Below are positions 9,315 to 15,721 of a stretch of DNA of 37,047 nucleotides, one piece after another (position 1 is the first letter of the stretch; the number at the start of each line of letters is the position of its first letter). The notes beneath the pieces are model-generated. The model ran no database searches, was not told where the DNA came from, and saw nothing but the letters and a program-made list of their open reading frames with translations. Made by a program: the position numbers and the translations under genes. The stretch is from positions 1 through 37,047 of the forward strand of contig CASENS010000059.1 of NCBI GenBank assembly GCA_949289345.1, written 5' to 3'. Source of the DNA: an uncultured Bacteroides sp. (GTDB taxonomy: Bacteria; Bacteroidota; Bacteroidia; Bacteroidales; Bacteroidaceae).

Positions 9315-10625
9315 ATGAATGGTTTGTATGTACAAACCCCTTCCGTTTCGGCTGTCATAGCCATCGTATTGGCGGGATTGTTCCTGCTTGTTTCCGGTTT
9401 CGCGTCAGCATCCGAAACGGCATTCTTTTCCTTGTCGGCATCCGACTTAGACGACATTGTCGAACGCAAACATCCCGCAGACAAAGAAATCAGCAAACTG
9501 CTTGAAGACCGTGAACGGCTTCTTGCCACCATACGGATTACAAACACAGTCGTCAATGTAGCCGTTATCGTACTGGGCTGCTTCTTCTTCCTGCACGTAT
9601 TCCATTTCCGCTCGTGGATAACGGAACTGGGAATATTGATATTAGCATTGACATTCCTGCTACTGCTGTTCGGGGAAATCATGCCGAAGATTTACTCCGC
9701 GCAAAAAGCACTGACATTCTGCCGTTTCGCGGCTCCGGGCACTGTCGCATGCCGTTCCATATTCTATCCGCTCGCTTCACTGCTCATCCGTTTCACTTCT
9801 TTCCTAAATAAGCACGTCGGACACAAGCCCCACGCCATTTCGGTAGATGACTTATCGCAAGCCTTGGACTTGACAGACAAGACTGAACTGTCCGAAGAAA
9901 ACAACATCCTGGAAGGCATCATCCGCTTTGGGGGCGAGACGGCTAAGGAAATCATGACCTCGCGTCTTGATATGGTGGATTTGGAAATTCATACACCCTT
10001 CAAGGAAGTGCTGAAATGCATCATTGAGAACGCCTATTCCCGCATACCGGTTTATGATGAGACACGTGATAACATCAAAGGCATCCTGTACATCAAAGAC
10101 CTCCTGCCCTATCTGAACAAAGACGACAACTTCCGCTGGCAATCCTTGATACGTCCCGCTTATTTTGTACCGGAAACAAAAATGATAGATGACCTGTTAC
10201 GCGATTTCCAGACCAACAAAATACATATAGCCATTGTGGTGGACGAGTTTGGCGGCACGTCGGGCATTGTAACGATGGAAGACATCATAGAGGAAATAGT
10301 CGGAGAAATACACGACGAATACGATGACGAAGAACGGACCTACGTCATGCTGAACAACAACACATGGGTATTCGAAGCCAAAACATTGTTGACAGACTTC
10401 TACAAAGTCACGAAAATAGATGAAGACGAGTTCGACGAAGCAGCGGGAGACGCCGATACCTTAGCCGGACTGCTGCTTGAACTGAAAGGCGAATTTCCGG
10501 CATTGCACGAACGCATTTCCTATAAAAACTACGATTTTGAAGTGCTCGAAATGAACAGCCGGCGCATCTTAAAAGTGAAATTCACCATCAAACAACCACC
10601 GGTAACTGTAGAGGAGAAGAAATGA
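9315..10625 (+). CDS. gldE: GldE-like membrane protein with DUF21, CBS pair and CorC/HlyC domains
   Basis: A 436-residue inner-membrane protein of the CNNM/CorC type. The N-terminal DUF21 region has about four hydrophobic segments and the motif SGFASASETAFFSL; two CBS domains follow (about residues 200-320, including ITSRLDMVDLE-like and DEFGGTSGIVTMEDIIEEIVGE motifs); a CorC/HlyC domain ends the protein. In gliding Bacteroidetes GldE works with the GldD lipoprotein, but homologues persist in non-motile Bacteroides, where a cation-homeostasis or envelope role is possible. I chose the ATG at 9315 because GGAGG lies five bases upstream. An in-frame TTG at 9276, 27 bases after ssb, would add 13 residues. 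The phosphopantetheinyl transferase starts three bases after the stop. Confidence 0.85.
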   Translation: MNGLYVQTPSVSAVIAIVLAGLFLLVSGFASASETAFFSLSASDLDDIVERKHPADKEISKLLEDRERLLATIRITNTVVNVAVIVLGCFFFLHVFHFRSWITELGILILALTFLLLLFGEIMPKIYSAQKALTFCRFAAPGTVACRSIFYPLASLLIRFTSFLNKHVGHKPHAISVDDLSQALDLTDKTELSEENNILEGIIRFGGETAKEIMTSRLDMVDLEIHTPFKEVLKCIIENAYSRIPVYDETRDNIKGILYIKDLLPYLNKDDNFRWQSLIRPAYFVPETKMIDDLLRDFQTNKIHIAIVVDEFGGTSGIVTMEDIIEEIVGEIHDEYDDEERTYVMLNNNTWVFEAKTLLTDFYKVTKIDEDEFDEAAGDADTLAGLLLELKGEFPALHERISYKNYDFEVLEMNSRRILKVKFTIKQPPVTVEEKK

Positions 10626-10628
10626 CCC

Positions 10629-11285
10629 ATGGCTCTATTCAACATACATAAGGAGCATGAAGGCTGCCTGTGGGCAATCTGGAAAGTAGAGGAAACGACG
10701 GAGCAACTACTGGCAATGCTACCCCATAAGGAAAAATACCGCCTTGACATTGAACAGTTTGCCTCACCAGGCAGGAAATTGGAATGGCTGGCAGTACGCG
10801 TACTGTTGTACACGGTCCTAAAGGAAGAGAAAGAAATCCGGTACCGTCCGGACGGAAAACCTTACTTGGCTGACGGCTCAATGTCAATAAGTATATCGCA
10901 CACCAGAGGCTACGCAGCAATCATAACAGACAAGCCAGGCAAAAATATAGGCATCGACATAGAACAATATGGAGAACGGGTGCGCAAGATATCCTCCAAA
11001 TTCATGCGCCCGGACGAGATTGCCGGAACATACAATGGGACGGACACATGGGGATTGCTATTACATTGGTCGGCTAAAGAAGCCCTGTTCAAGTGCTTAA
11101 ATTCGGAAGAAGTGGATTTTAGGGAACACTTGCAAATAAAACCTTTCCCGATAGAAGAAAGAGGCGTTTTCCAAGCCACGGAATACCGGACCTCAGAGCG
11201 ACAAAGCTATCCGGTTCACTATCGTTTATACCCGGACTTTGTGCTCACTTTCATCTGCCAAGCTCCTACGCCCAAGTATAATTGA
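10629..11285 (+). CDS. 4'-phosphopantetheinyl transferase superfamily protein (Sfp-like)
   Basis: A 218-residue enzyme of the Sfp/AcpT type, which moves the phosphopantetheine arm of coenzyme A onto a serine of acyl- or peptidyl-carrier proteins. The magnesium-binding motif GIDIE (Asp110, Glu112) and the downstream WSAKEALFK motif (Lys150, Glu151) are intact, as is the SISHTRGY substrate loop. The length fits the larger Sfp class better than AcpS. It starts three bases after gldE, so the two are co-transcribed. The carrier protein it serves is not in the window. Confidence 0.9.
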   Translation: MALFNIHKEHEGCLWAIWKVEETTEQLLAMLPHKEKYRLDIEQFASPGRKLEWLAVRVLLYTVLKEEKEIRYRPDGKPYLADGSMSISISHTRGYAAIITDKPGKNIGIDIEQYGERVRKISSKFMRPDEIAGTYNGTDTWGLLLHWSAKEALFKCLNSEEVDFREHLQIKPFPIEERGVFQATEYRTSERQSYPVHYRLYPDFVLTFICQAPTPKYN

Positions 11286-11293
11286 AGAAATGA

Positions 11294-11315
11294 CCAAGTA
11301 TCCAAGGATACTTGG
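11294..11315. repeat. Perfect 10-bp-arm palindrome after the transferase gene
   Basis: CCAAGTATCC (11294-11303) and GGATACTTGG (11306-11315) are separated by AA, eight bases after the stop of the transferase gene. A partial copy, AGCAAGGATACTT, follows at about 11323-11335. The 15-mer AAGTATCCAAGGATA at 11296-11310 recurs at 24020-24034. Confidence 0.6.
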
Positions 11316-11334
11316 ACAAGTAAGCAAGGATACT

Positions 11335-11371
11335 TAAAAAATGTCCGGTCGAAATCCCTTCGCCCGGACAT
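11335..11371 (-). terminator. Intrinsic terminator of the orphan riboswitch RNA
   Basis: Read on the minus strand, ATGTCCGG and CCGGACAT form an 8-bp GC-rich stem, extended inside by CGAA pairing with TTCG, and are followed directly by a run of five or more T. Read on the plus strand the hairpin has no T-run, so it serves the minus-strand transcript coming from the riboswitch. Confidence 0.85.
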
Positions 11372-11692
11372 CCATTCAATAAACTTTGGCAGAAGTTTAT
11401 TTCACATACTTTCTCTGAAGCAGTTAAGATGAATGAAATGAAGGGACAGACGTGTCCTTAGTCATTAAACTCACCGCTTTTTCCTCGAAAGCAATGACAA
11501 TAGAATTGCATGGCAGGTCTTCTGACTCGTTTCCGTTGCAGACGCCTTCCCGGAGCACCCGGACTCCAGTGGCACAAAGCGAAATAAGCCTGCAACCTTA
11601 TTTTTGAAACTCACAGCAGCGGGACTGTCCGGGATTTACACCCGATTCCCTTTTAATCGCAGTTCCTGTTCAGAATGACTGCGAACCAATGC
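11335..11692 (-). ncRNA. Stand-alone B12-sensing transcript (riboswitch plus structured tail), no recognisable gene
   Basis: On the minus strand a -7 box, a full cobalamin aptamer, about 130 bases of tail and an intrinsic terminator occur in order, defining a transcript of roughly 355 bases. The tail folds locally: a hairpin at 11444-11457 (GGACA and TGTCC arms) and a 9-bp hairpin at 11378-11401 with loop CUGCCA in RNA sense. Only two tiny frames exist: 17 codons at 11458-11511, whose ATG lies in the aptamer P1 stem, and 13 codons at 11424-11465. Neither is recognisable. Beyond the terminator lies only the convergent end of the transferase gene. The RNA may be a riboswitch-controlled small RNA, a leader-peptide mRNA, or the remnant of a lost B12-uptake operon. 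Confidence 0.65.
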
Positions 11693-11693
11693 A
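11507..11693 (-). promoter_or_regulatory. Cobalamin (adenosylcobalamin-type) riboswitch aptamer
   Basis: Read on the minus strand, the conserved core is intact: AAAAGGGAATCGGGTGTAAA, then CCCGGACAGTCCCGCTGCTG, then GTGCCACTGG and CCGGGAAGG, and finally the B12 box GTCAGAAGACCTGCC. The ends pair as a P1 stem (UGCAU near 11693 with AUGCA near 11507). In this family the ligand usually represses downstream expression by hiding a ribosome binding site or by favouring termination. The gene context is unusual: the aptamer points away from nadD, which ends about 100 bases upstream, and toward the 3' end of a gene on the other strand. Confidence 0.93.
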
Positions 11694-11696
11694 CCA

Positions 11697-11704
11697 CAAA
11701 GATA
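11697..11704 (-). promoter_or_regulatory. Bacteroidetes-type -7 box of the orphan riboswitch RNA
   Basis: On the minus strand this reads TATCTTTG, a full match to TAnnTTTG. Transcription would start near 11692, so the aptamer P1 stem would begin almost at the first nucleotide. The -33 region (TTTATGG) matches poorly. Read-through from nadD could also supply this RNA. Confidence 0.55.
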
Positions 11705-11791
11705 GAAAAGATATTTTGAAAATCCATAAAGGACAGAAGAAATAATGCCAACCAGCGGATCTTTTATATGACCGAATGAGAATTTGGCACA

Positions 11792-12358
11792 TCAAATCAT
11801 CGTCTGCACAAGCCGCCCGTACACCCGTGGATGAAGAAAATAGCGGATATCTTTTCCTTCGGCCAAGGCCTGGCGGATGAAAGTAGAGCTGATTTCGAAC
11901 ACAGGGGATTGCACCAGGCGTACATGAGGAGGAAGCGCAGCGGCATCTACCGGATATCCCGGACGGGGATAGACGATAATCGGATTTTCGGCTATCAAAC
12001 GTTCTGATTGATACCAGCGAGGAAAGGAAAGCCAGTTGTCCGAACCGATAATCAGATGGAATGTATGGGCCGGATAAGCCTCCTTCAGCTTTTCAAAGGA
12101 ACGAACGGTATAAGAAGGCTGGGGAAGGTGGAACTCGAAGTCGGAAGCACGAAACTTGGGATAGTCCTCCACGGCAAGCCGCACCAATTCCAAGCGAAAT
12201 TCATCGGGCATCAGGTCTTGCCCCACTTTAAAAGGATTACGGGGCGTGACAAGAAACCACAGTTCATCCAGCCCCTCAAACTCACACAAGTAATTGGCCA
12301 ACGCCAAGTGCCCGATATGGATGGGGTTGAACGAACCGCTGAAGATACCTACGTCCAT
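11792..12358 (-). CDS. nadD: Nicotinate-nucleotide adenylyltransferase
   Basis: A 188-residue enzyme that adenylates nicotinic acid mononucleotide to make deamido-NAD, the penultimate step of NAD synthesis. The nucleotidyltransferase signature [10 protein letters not shown] (residues 8-17) and the C-terminal ISSTFIR motif (about 157-163) are intact. The length matches bacterial NadD. It starts 12 bases after the small membrane protein gene and ends about 100 bases before the riboswitch RNA on the same strand, with no obvious terminator between them. Confidence 0.95.
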   Translation of the reverse strand: MDVGIFSGSFNPIHIGHLALANYLCEFEGLDELWFLVTPRNPFKVGQDLMPDEFRLELVRLAVEDYPKFRASDFEFHLPQPSYTVRSFEKLKEAYPAHTFHLIIGSDNWLSFPRWYQSERLIAENPIIVYPRPGYPVDAAALPPHVRLVQSPVFEISSTFIRQALAEGKDIRYFLHPRVYGRLVQTMI

Positions 12359-12370
12359 ACTTCTCCCTCT

Positions 12371-12613
12371 TTATTTTTCTATTTTCTTTCCGCGCAAAGC
12401 TTGCCATGCCGTAATGGCATTGAACAAACAGATAATCAGCACCAACAACATGCATACCCCGATGCTCATATCATCGTAATAAAAATGGACAGCACTTATC
12501 ACCAACGCACATACCGCAAGAATGGAGTTGATAATAAGCAGAGCCTTGTTGAGCTTCGGATTGTTATTGCGCGGAGCCAATTGGTTCTTGAGTCCGCCGT
12601 TTTCGTATTTCAT
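12371..12613 (-). CDS. Small two-helix membrane protein, unknown function
   Basis: An 80-residue protein with a polar, asparagine-rich N terminus (about residues 1-22), two hydrophobic segments (about 23-44 and 50-70) and a short basic tail, GKKIEK. It is probably an inner-membrane hairpin with both ends on the same side. I do not recognise a named family. It starts at an ATG and ends 12 bases before nadD, which supports real co-expression. The 198 bases between gmk and this gene are taken up mostly by a long inverted repeat. Confidence 0.75.
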   Translation of the reverse strand: MKYENGGLKNQLAPRNNNPKLNKALLIINSILAVCALVISAVHFYYDDMSIGVCMLLVLIICLFNAITAWQALRGKKIEK

Positions 12614-12648
12614 AATAATAATAATTTAGCGGGGTGTTTATATAGCAT

Positions 12649-12793
12649 ACAGATGACACAGATAAGACAGATTTTCACAGATTATTTAATTTACTATTTC
12701 TGATTTATGATTTATGAAATCTGAAATGAGAAAGATTCGGGCGAAGCCTCTTTAAAAATCTGTGGTCATCTCGTTTAATCTGTGTCATCTGTG
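12649..12793. repeat. Long inverted repeat of ACAGATGACACAGAT type between gmk and the small membrane gene
   Basis: The left arm (12649-12683) begins ACAGATGACACAGAT and ends CACAGATT. The right arm (12757-12793) is its imperfect reverse complement, with AATCTGTGTCATCTGTGTG at 12777-12795 as the best-matching part and AATCTGTGGTCATCTCG before it. The arms enclose about 73 AT-rich bases that themselves hold smaller repeats of TGATTTATG. It is inserted in what is otherwise a tight minus-strand gene series and could act as an RNA-processing or partial termination site. Confidence 0.65.
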
Positions 12794-12811
12794 TGCCATC
12801 CAAATTTCCAT

Positions 12812-13375
12812 TTATTCCTTTAAAAAATTAACAATTAAACGCAGGGTTTCGGCCTTGGCTTTCTCCAAATCGTCATTCACCACGATATGATCGAACTTCG
12901 GCGCGAAACTCAATTCGTATTGCGCCTTGGCAATGCGGGCATCAATCACCTCGGGCGCATCGGTGCCACGTCCTTCCAAGCGGCGGCGCAACTCCTCGAT
13001 GGAAGGCGGCTGAATAAAGACGGACAAGGCACGGTCGCCATAAAAGCGTTTGATGTTGCATCCGCCTACTACGTCTACATCGAACACCACATTCTGCCCT
13101 TCGGCCAATTGTTTCTCCACCTGCGACTTCAACGTGCCGTAAAAGCGGTCTTTGTACACCTCCTCATATTCCAAAAAATCACCTGCGGCAATATGCCGGC
13201 GAAATTCCTCCGGTGAGAGAAAAAAATATTCCACACCATCGCGCTCCGTACCGCGCGGAGGGCGGCTGGTAGCTGATATGGAAAAAGCCAAGTTGAGATT
13301 TTGCGTCAACAGGTAGTTGATGATGGTGGACTTGCCCGAACCGGACGGAGCGGAAAATATAATCAGTTTACCCAT
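12812..13375 (-). CDS. gmk: Guanylate kinase
   Basis: A 187-residue enzyme that phosphorylates GMP to GDP. The P-loop APSGSGKST (residues 9-17) opens the protein, followed by the GMP-binding stretch SATSRPPRGTERDGVEYFF (about 35-53) and the FLEYEEVYKDRFYGT lid region. The length is normal. It starts six bases after the yicC stop; this yicC-gmk pairing is common in Bacteroidetes and elsewhere. Confidence 0.97.
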   Translation of the reverse strand: MGKLIIFSAPSGSGKSTIINYLLTQNLNLAFSISATSRPPRGTERDGVEYFFLSPEEFRRHIAAGDFLEYEEVYKDRFYGTLKSQVEKQLAEGQNVVFDVDVVGGCNIKRFYGDRALSVFIQPPSIEELRRRLEGRGTDAPEVIDARIAKAQYELSFAPKFDHIVVNDDLEKAKAETLRLIVNFLKE

Positions 13376-13381
13376 ACGCTC

Positions 13382-14260
13382 TTACATAACATTCAACACC
13401 TGCTCCTTGATTTGCTCCAGTTCGTCCTTCATCTGCACCACAATCCGTTGCATCTCGGCATGATTGGACTTGCTGCCCAAAGTATTGATTTCACGTCCCA
13501 TTTCCTGCGCAATGAAGCCCAGTTTCTTACCCTGTCCGCTCCCGTTCTCCAGCGTGGCGATGAAATATTGCAAATGGTTGCTCAAGCGTTGCTTCTCCTC
13601 GTTGACATCCAGCTTCTCTATATAATAAATAAGCTCCTGTTCCAGTCGATTGTTATCATAATCCACGCTGATGGTTTTTTCCAATGCTTCGACGATGCGG
13701 TCCTTTATCTTTGCCACACGTTCCTTCTCGTAAGGCTCCACTTCAGCGAGCAGACGGGCAATGTTCGCTATTTTCTCACGGAATTTTTTCTCCAAAGCCG
13801 CGCCTTCCTGTTTGCGGAAGTCAACCAGATGGGCCAACGCTTCCCCAATGGCCGCATGCACCACTTTCCATTCCTCCTCGTCCAATTCCTGCATTTCGTT
13901 CTTGGTCATCACGTCGGGCAGACGCAACAGGGTGCTGAACCAATCCGCCGGTTCGGGGATGCCTGTCACAGCGGATATTTCCTTGATACGCTTATAATAA
14001 GCGGACACCAATTCCTGATTGATAGGGGTAGCGGACTGCTCACTGTCCTTTTTCTCTATCCACAAAGTGAAGTCCACCTTGCCGCGTTCCAACACCCTGG
14101 CCAGTTCATTGCGGATTTCCATCTCCTTCTCCCTATAGACGGGAGCGATGCGGGTGGACAAATCCATCGCCTTGCTGTTAAGCGATTTTATCTCCACGTT
14201 AATCTTCTTATCGGGAAGTTCGGCCACGGATTTGCCATAGCCTGTCATAGATTGTATCAT
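13382..14260 (-). CDS. YicC/YloC-family endoribonuclease
   Basis: A 292-residue protein with the YicC N-terminal signature MIQSMTGYGK and SLNSKAMDLSTRI, and the conserved C-terminal DUF1732 block (GKKLGFIAQEMGREINTLGSK near residue 255). YicC in E. coli and YloC in B. subtilis are endoribonucleases; the role in Bacteroides is untested. The protein is rich in predicted helices with charged repeats. It is the first gene of the minus-strand series and has a -7 box 20 bases upstream. Confidence 0.93.
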   Translation of the reverse strand: MIQSMTGYGKSVAELPDKKINVEIKSLNSKAMDLSTRIAPVYREKEMEIRNELARVLERGKVDFTLWIEKKDSEQSATPINQELVSAYYKRIKEISAVTGIPEPADWFSTLLRLPDVMTKNEMQELDEEEWKVVHAAIGEALAHLVDFRKQEGAALEKKFREKIANIARLLAEVEPYEKERVAKIKDRIVEALEKTISVDYDNNRLEQELIYYIEKLDVNEEKQRLSNHLQYFIATLENGSGQGKKLGFIAQEMGREINTLGSKSNHAEMQRIVVQMKDELEQIKEQVLNVM

Positions 14261-14280
14261 AATGCTTCTTAACTTTTGCG

Positions 14281-14288
14281 CAAAAATA
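14281..14288 (-). promoter_or_regulatory. -7 box for the yicC-gmk transcript
   Basis: On the minus strand this reads TATTTTTG, a TAnnTTTG match 20 bases before the yicC start. Only a T-rich tract, not a clear TTTG, is seen near -33. Confidence 0.5.
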
Positions 14289-14320
14289 CGGGATTATTTT
14301 AATTAGTGAAAATAATCATG

Positions 14321-14328
14321 TAAATTTG
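14321..14328 (+). promoter_or_regulatory. -7 box for the tsaB-rseP operon
   Basis: TAAATTTG matches TAnnTTTG and lies 38 bases before the tsaB start. No convincing -33 element is present. With the box at 14281-14288 it makes a compact divergent promoter region of 106 bases. Confidence 0.45.
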
Positions 14329-14366
14329 TCAGCTGATTTAATATATAATATAGATGTATCGGAACT

Positions 14367-15059
14367 ATGTCATGTATCTTACATATTGAGACTTCTACCT
14401 CCGCCTGCTCAGTAGCACTAAGTCAGGACGGGCAGAATTTGTTCGAGAAAAAGGATTTGAACGGGCCTTCCCATAATGTGGTATTAGGCGTGTTTGTGGA
14501 CGAGGCGCTTTCGTTTGCCGACAGTCATGCCATTCCTGTAGACGCCGTAGCCGTCAGTTGCGGACCAGGTTCGTACACGGGGCTACGCATCGGCGTATCC
14601 ATGGCCAAAGGCATCTGCTACGGACGCAACCTGCCACTCATCGGCTTGCCTACGCTGAAGGTGTTGTGCGTGCCCGTGTTGCTCTATCACGATGAGTTGC
14701 CGGACGATGCCCTGCTTTGCCCCATGATAGACGCCCGCCGCATGGAAGTGTACGCCGCCATCTACGACCGCGCCTTGCGTCCTGTGCGCAACATTGCGGC
14801 AGACATTGTGGACGAAAACACCTATCGGGAGTTCCTCGAAACAAAGCCCGTGTATTTCTTTGGCAATGGCGCGGCCAAATGTTCGCAAAGCTTGAAGCAT
14901 CCCAACGCGCACTTTATAGACGGCATCCAGCCCTTAGCCGGCATGATGGCACCGCTGGCCGAGAAGGCCATGGCCGAAGGGAAGTTTGAAGATGTGGCCT
15001 ACTTCGAGCCATTCTACCTGAAAGAGTTCGTGGCCGGTAAACCTAAAAAACTTATTTAA
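14367..15059 (+). CDS. tsaB: tRNA threonylcarbamoyladenosine biosynthesis protein TsaB
   Basis: A 230-residue ASKHA-fold protein, the partner that activates TsaD when t6A is placed at position 37 of ANN-decoding tRNAs. The N terminus ILHIETSTSACSVAL and the SCGPGSYTGLRIGVSMAKGI motif (about residues 67-86) are characteristic of TsaB. The length is normal. The ATG at 14367 is chosen because ILHIETS then sits at the expected position. It leads a seven-gene plus-strand operon; the next gene starts two bases after the stop. Confidence 0.95.
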   Translation: MSCILHIETSTSACSVALSQDGQNLFEKKDLNGPSHNVVLGVFVDEALSFADSHAIPVDAVAVSCGPGSYTGLRIGVSMAKGICYGRNLPLIGLPTLKVLCVPVLLYHDELPDDALLCPMIDARRMEVYAAIYDRALRPVRNIAADIVDENTYREFLETKPVYFFGNGAAKCSQSLKHPNAHFIDGIQPLAGMMAPLAEKAMAEGKFEDVAYFEPFYLKEFVAGKPKKLI

Positions 15060-15061
15060 TT

Positions 15062-15718
15062 ATGAATTTCAGCAACTTAATCATTGACGACATGCAATAT
15101 AATACCCAACAAAAGAAGATGGCTTTGCCCGAATATGGCCGAAGTATCCAAAATATGGTAGACTATGCAGTAACCATCCAAGACCGCGCCGAACGCCAAC
15201 GTTGCGCCAACACCATCATCAACATCATGGGCAACATGTTTCCCCAACTGCGAGACACGCCGGACTTCAAGCACAAGTTATGGGACCATCTGGCCATCAT
15301 GTCCGATTTCAAACTGGACATAAACTATCCGTACGAGGTCATCCGCAAAAACGAACTGGAAACCAAACCGGAGCCTATCCCCTACCCAAGCGGGAAAATA
15401 CACTACCGCCACTACGGACGGACACTGGAAGTGCTGATAAAGAAAGCGTGCGAAATGCCCGAAGGCGATGAGAAACGAAATCTCGTGGCCCTCATCTGCA
15501 ACCACATGAAGAAAGACTACATGACGTGGAACAAAGATACGGTGGATGACCAGAAGATAGCCGAAGACTTGACGGAATTGTCCGAAGGCCGGTTACAGCT
15601 GACCCCCGAACTGTTGCAACTGATGAAGGAGCGCATCGACATCTACTACCGCCCCAAGACAAACAACCAGAACAACCGCAACAACCGGAACTACAATAAC
15701 AAGAAGAAAAACAAATAA
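15062..15718 (+). CDS. DUF4290-family protein
   Basis: A 218-residue soluble protein conserved in Bacteroidetes next to murA. The N-terminal part MQYNTQQKKMALPEYGRSIQ (Met at residue 11) and the LWDHLAIMSDFKLDINYPYE region (about 80-99) are what I associate with DUF4290. The C terminus (about 199-218) is a low-complexity Asn/Arg/Lys tail, probably disordered and possibly nucleic-acid binding. No catalytic motif is evident. It is two bases after tsaB and three bases before murA, so a role tied to envelope growth or translation is possible but unproven. Confidence 0.85.
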   Translation: MNFSNLIIDDMQYNTQQKKMALPEYGRSIQNMVDYAVTIQDRAERQRCANTIINIMGNMFPQLRDTPDFKHKLWDHLAIMSDFKLDINYPYEVIRKNELETKPEPIPYPSGKIHYRHYGRTLEVLIKKACEMPEGDEKRNLVALICNHMKKDYMTWNKDTVDDQKIAEDLTELSEGRLQLTPELLQLMKERIDIYYRPKTNNQNNRNNRNYNNKKKNK

Positions 15719-15721
15719 GCC

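Noticed and set aside
11507-11693. Riboswitch controlling the phosphopantetheinyl transferase or nadD
   Set aside because: The aptamer reads on the minus strand, opposite to the transferase gene, and lies after the nadD stop. Neither gene is downstream of it.
12008-12703. Open frame of 231 codons on the plus strand opposite nadD and the small membrane gene
   Set aside because: It is antisense to nadD and to the downstream gene, without motifs; it runs into the inverted repeat.
13301-14272. Open frame of 323 codons opposite yicC and the gmk start
   Set aside because: It is a shadow of the YicC and Gmk frames, with His/Leu-rich low-quality sequence and no family.
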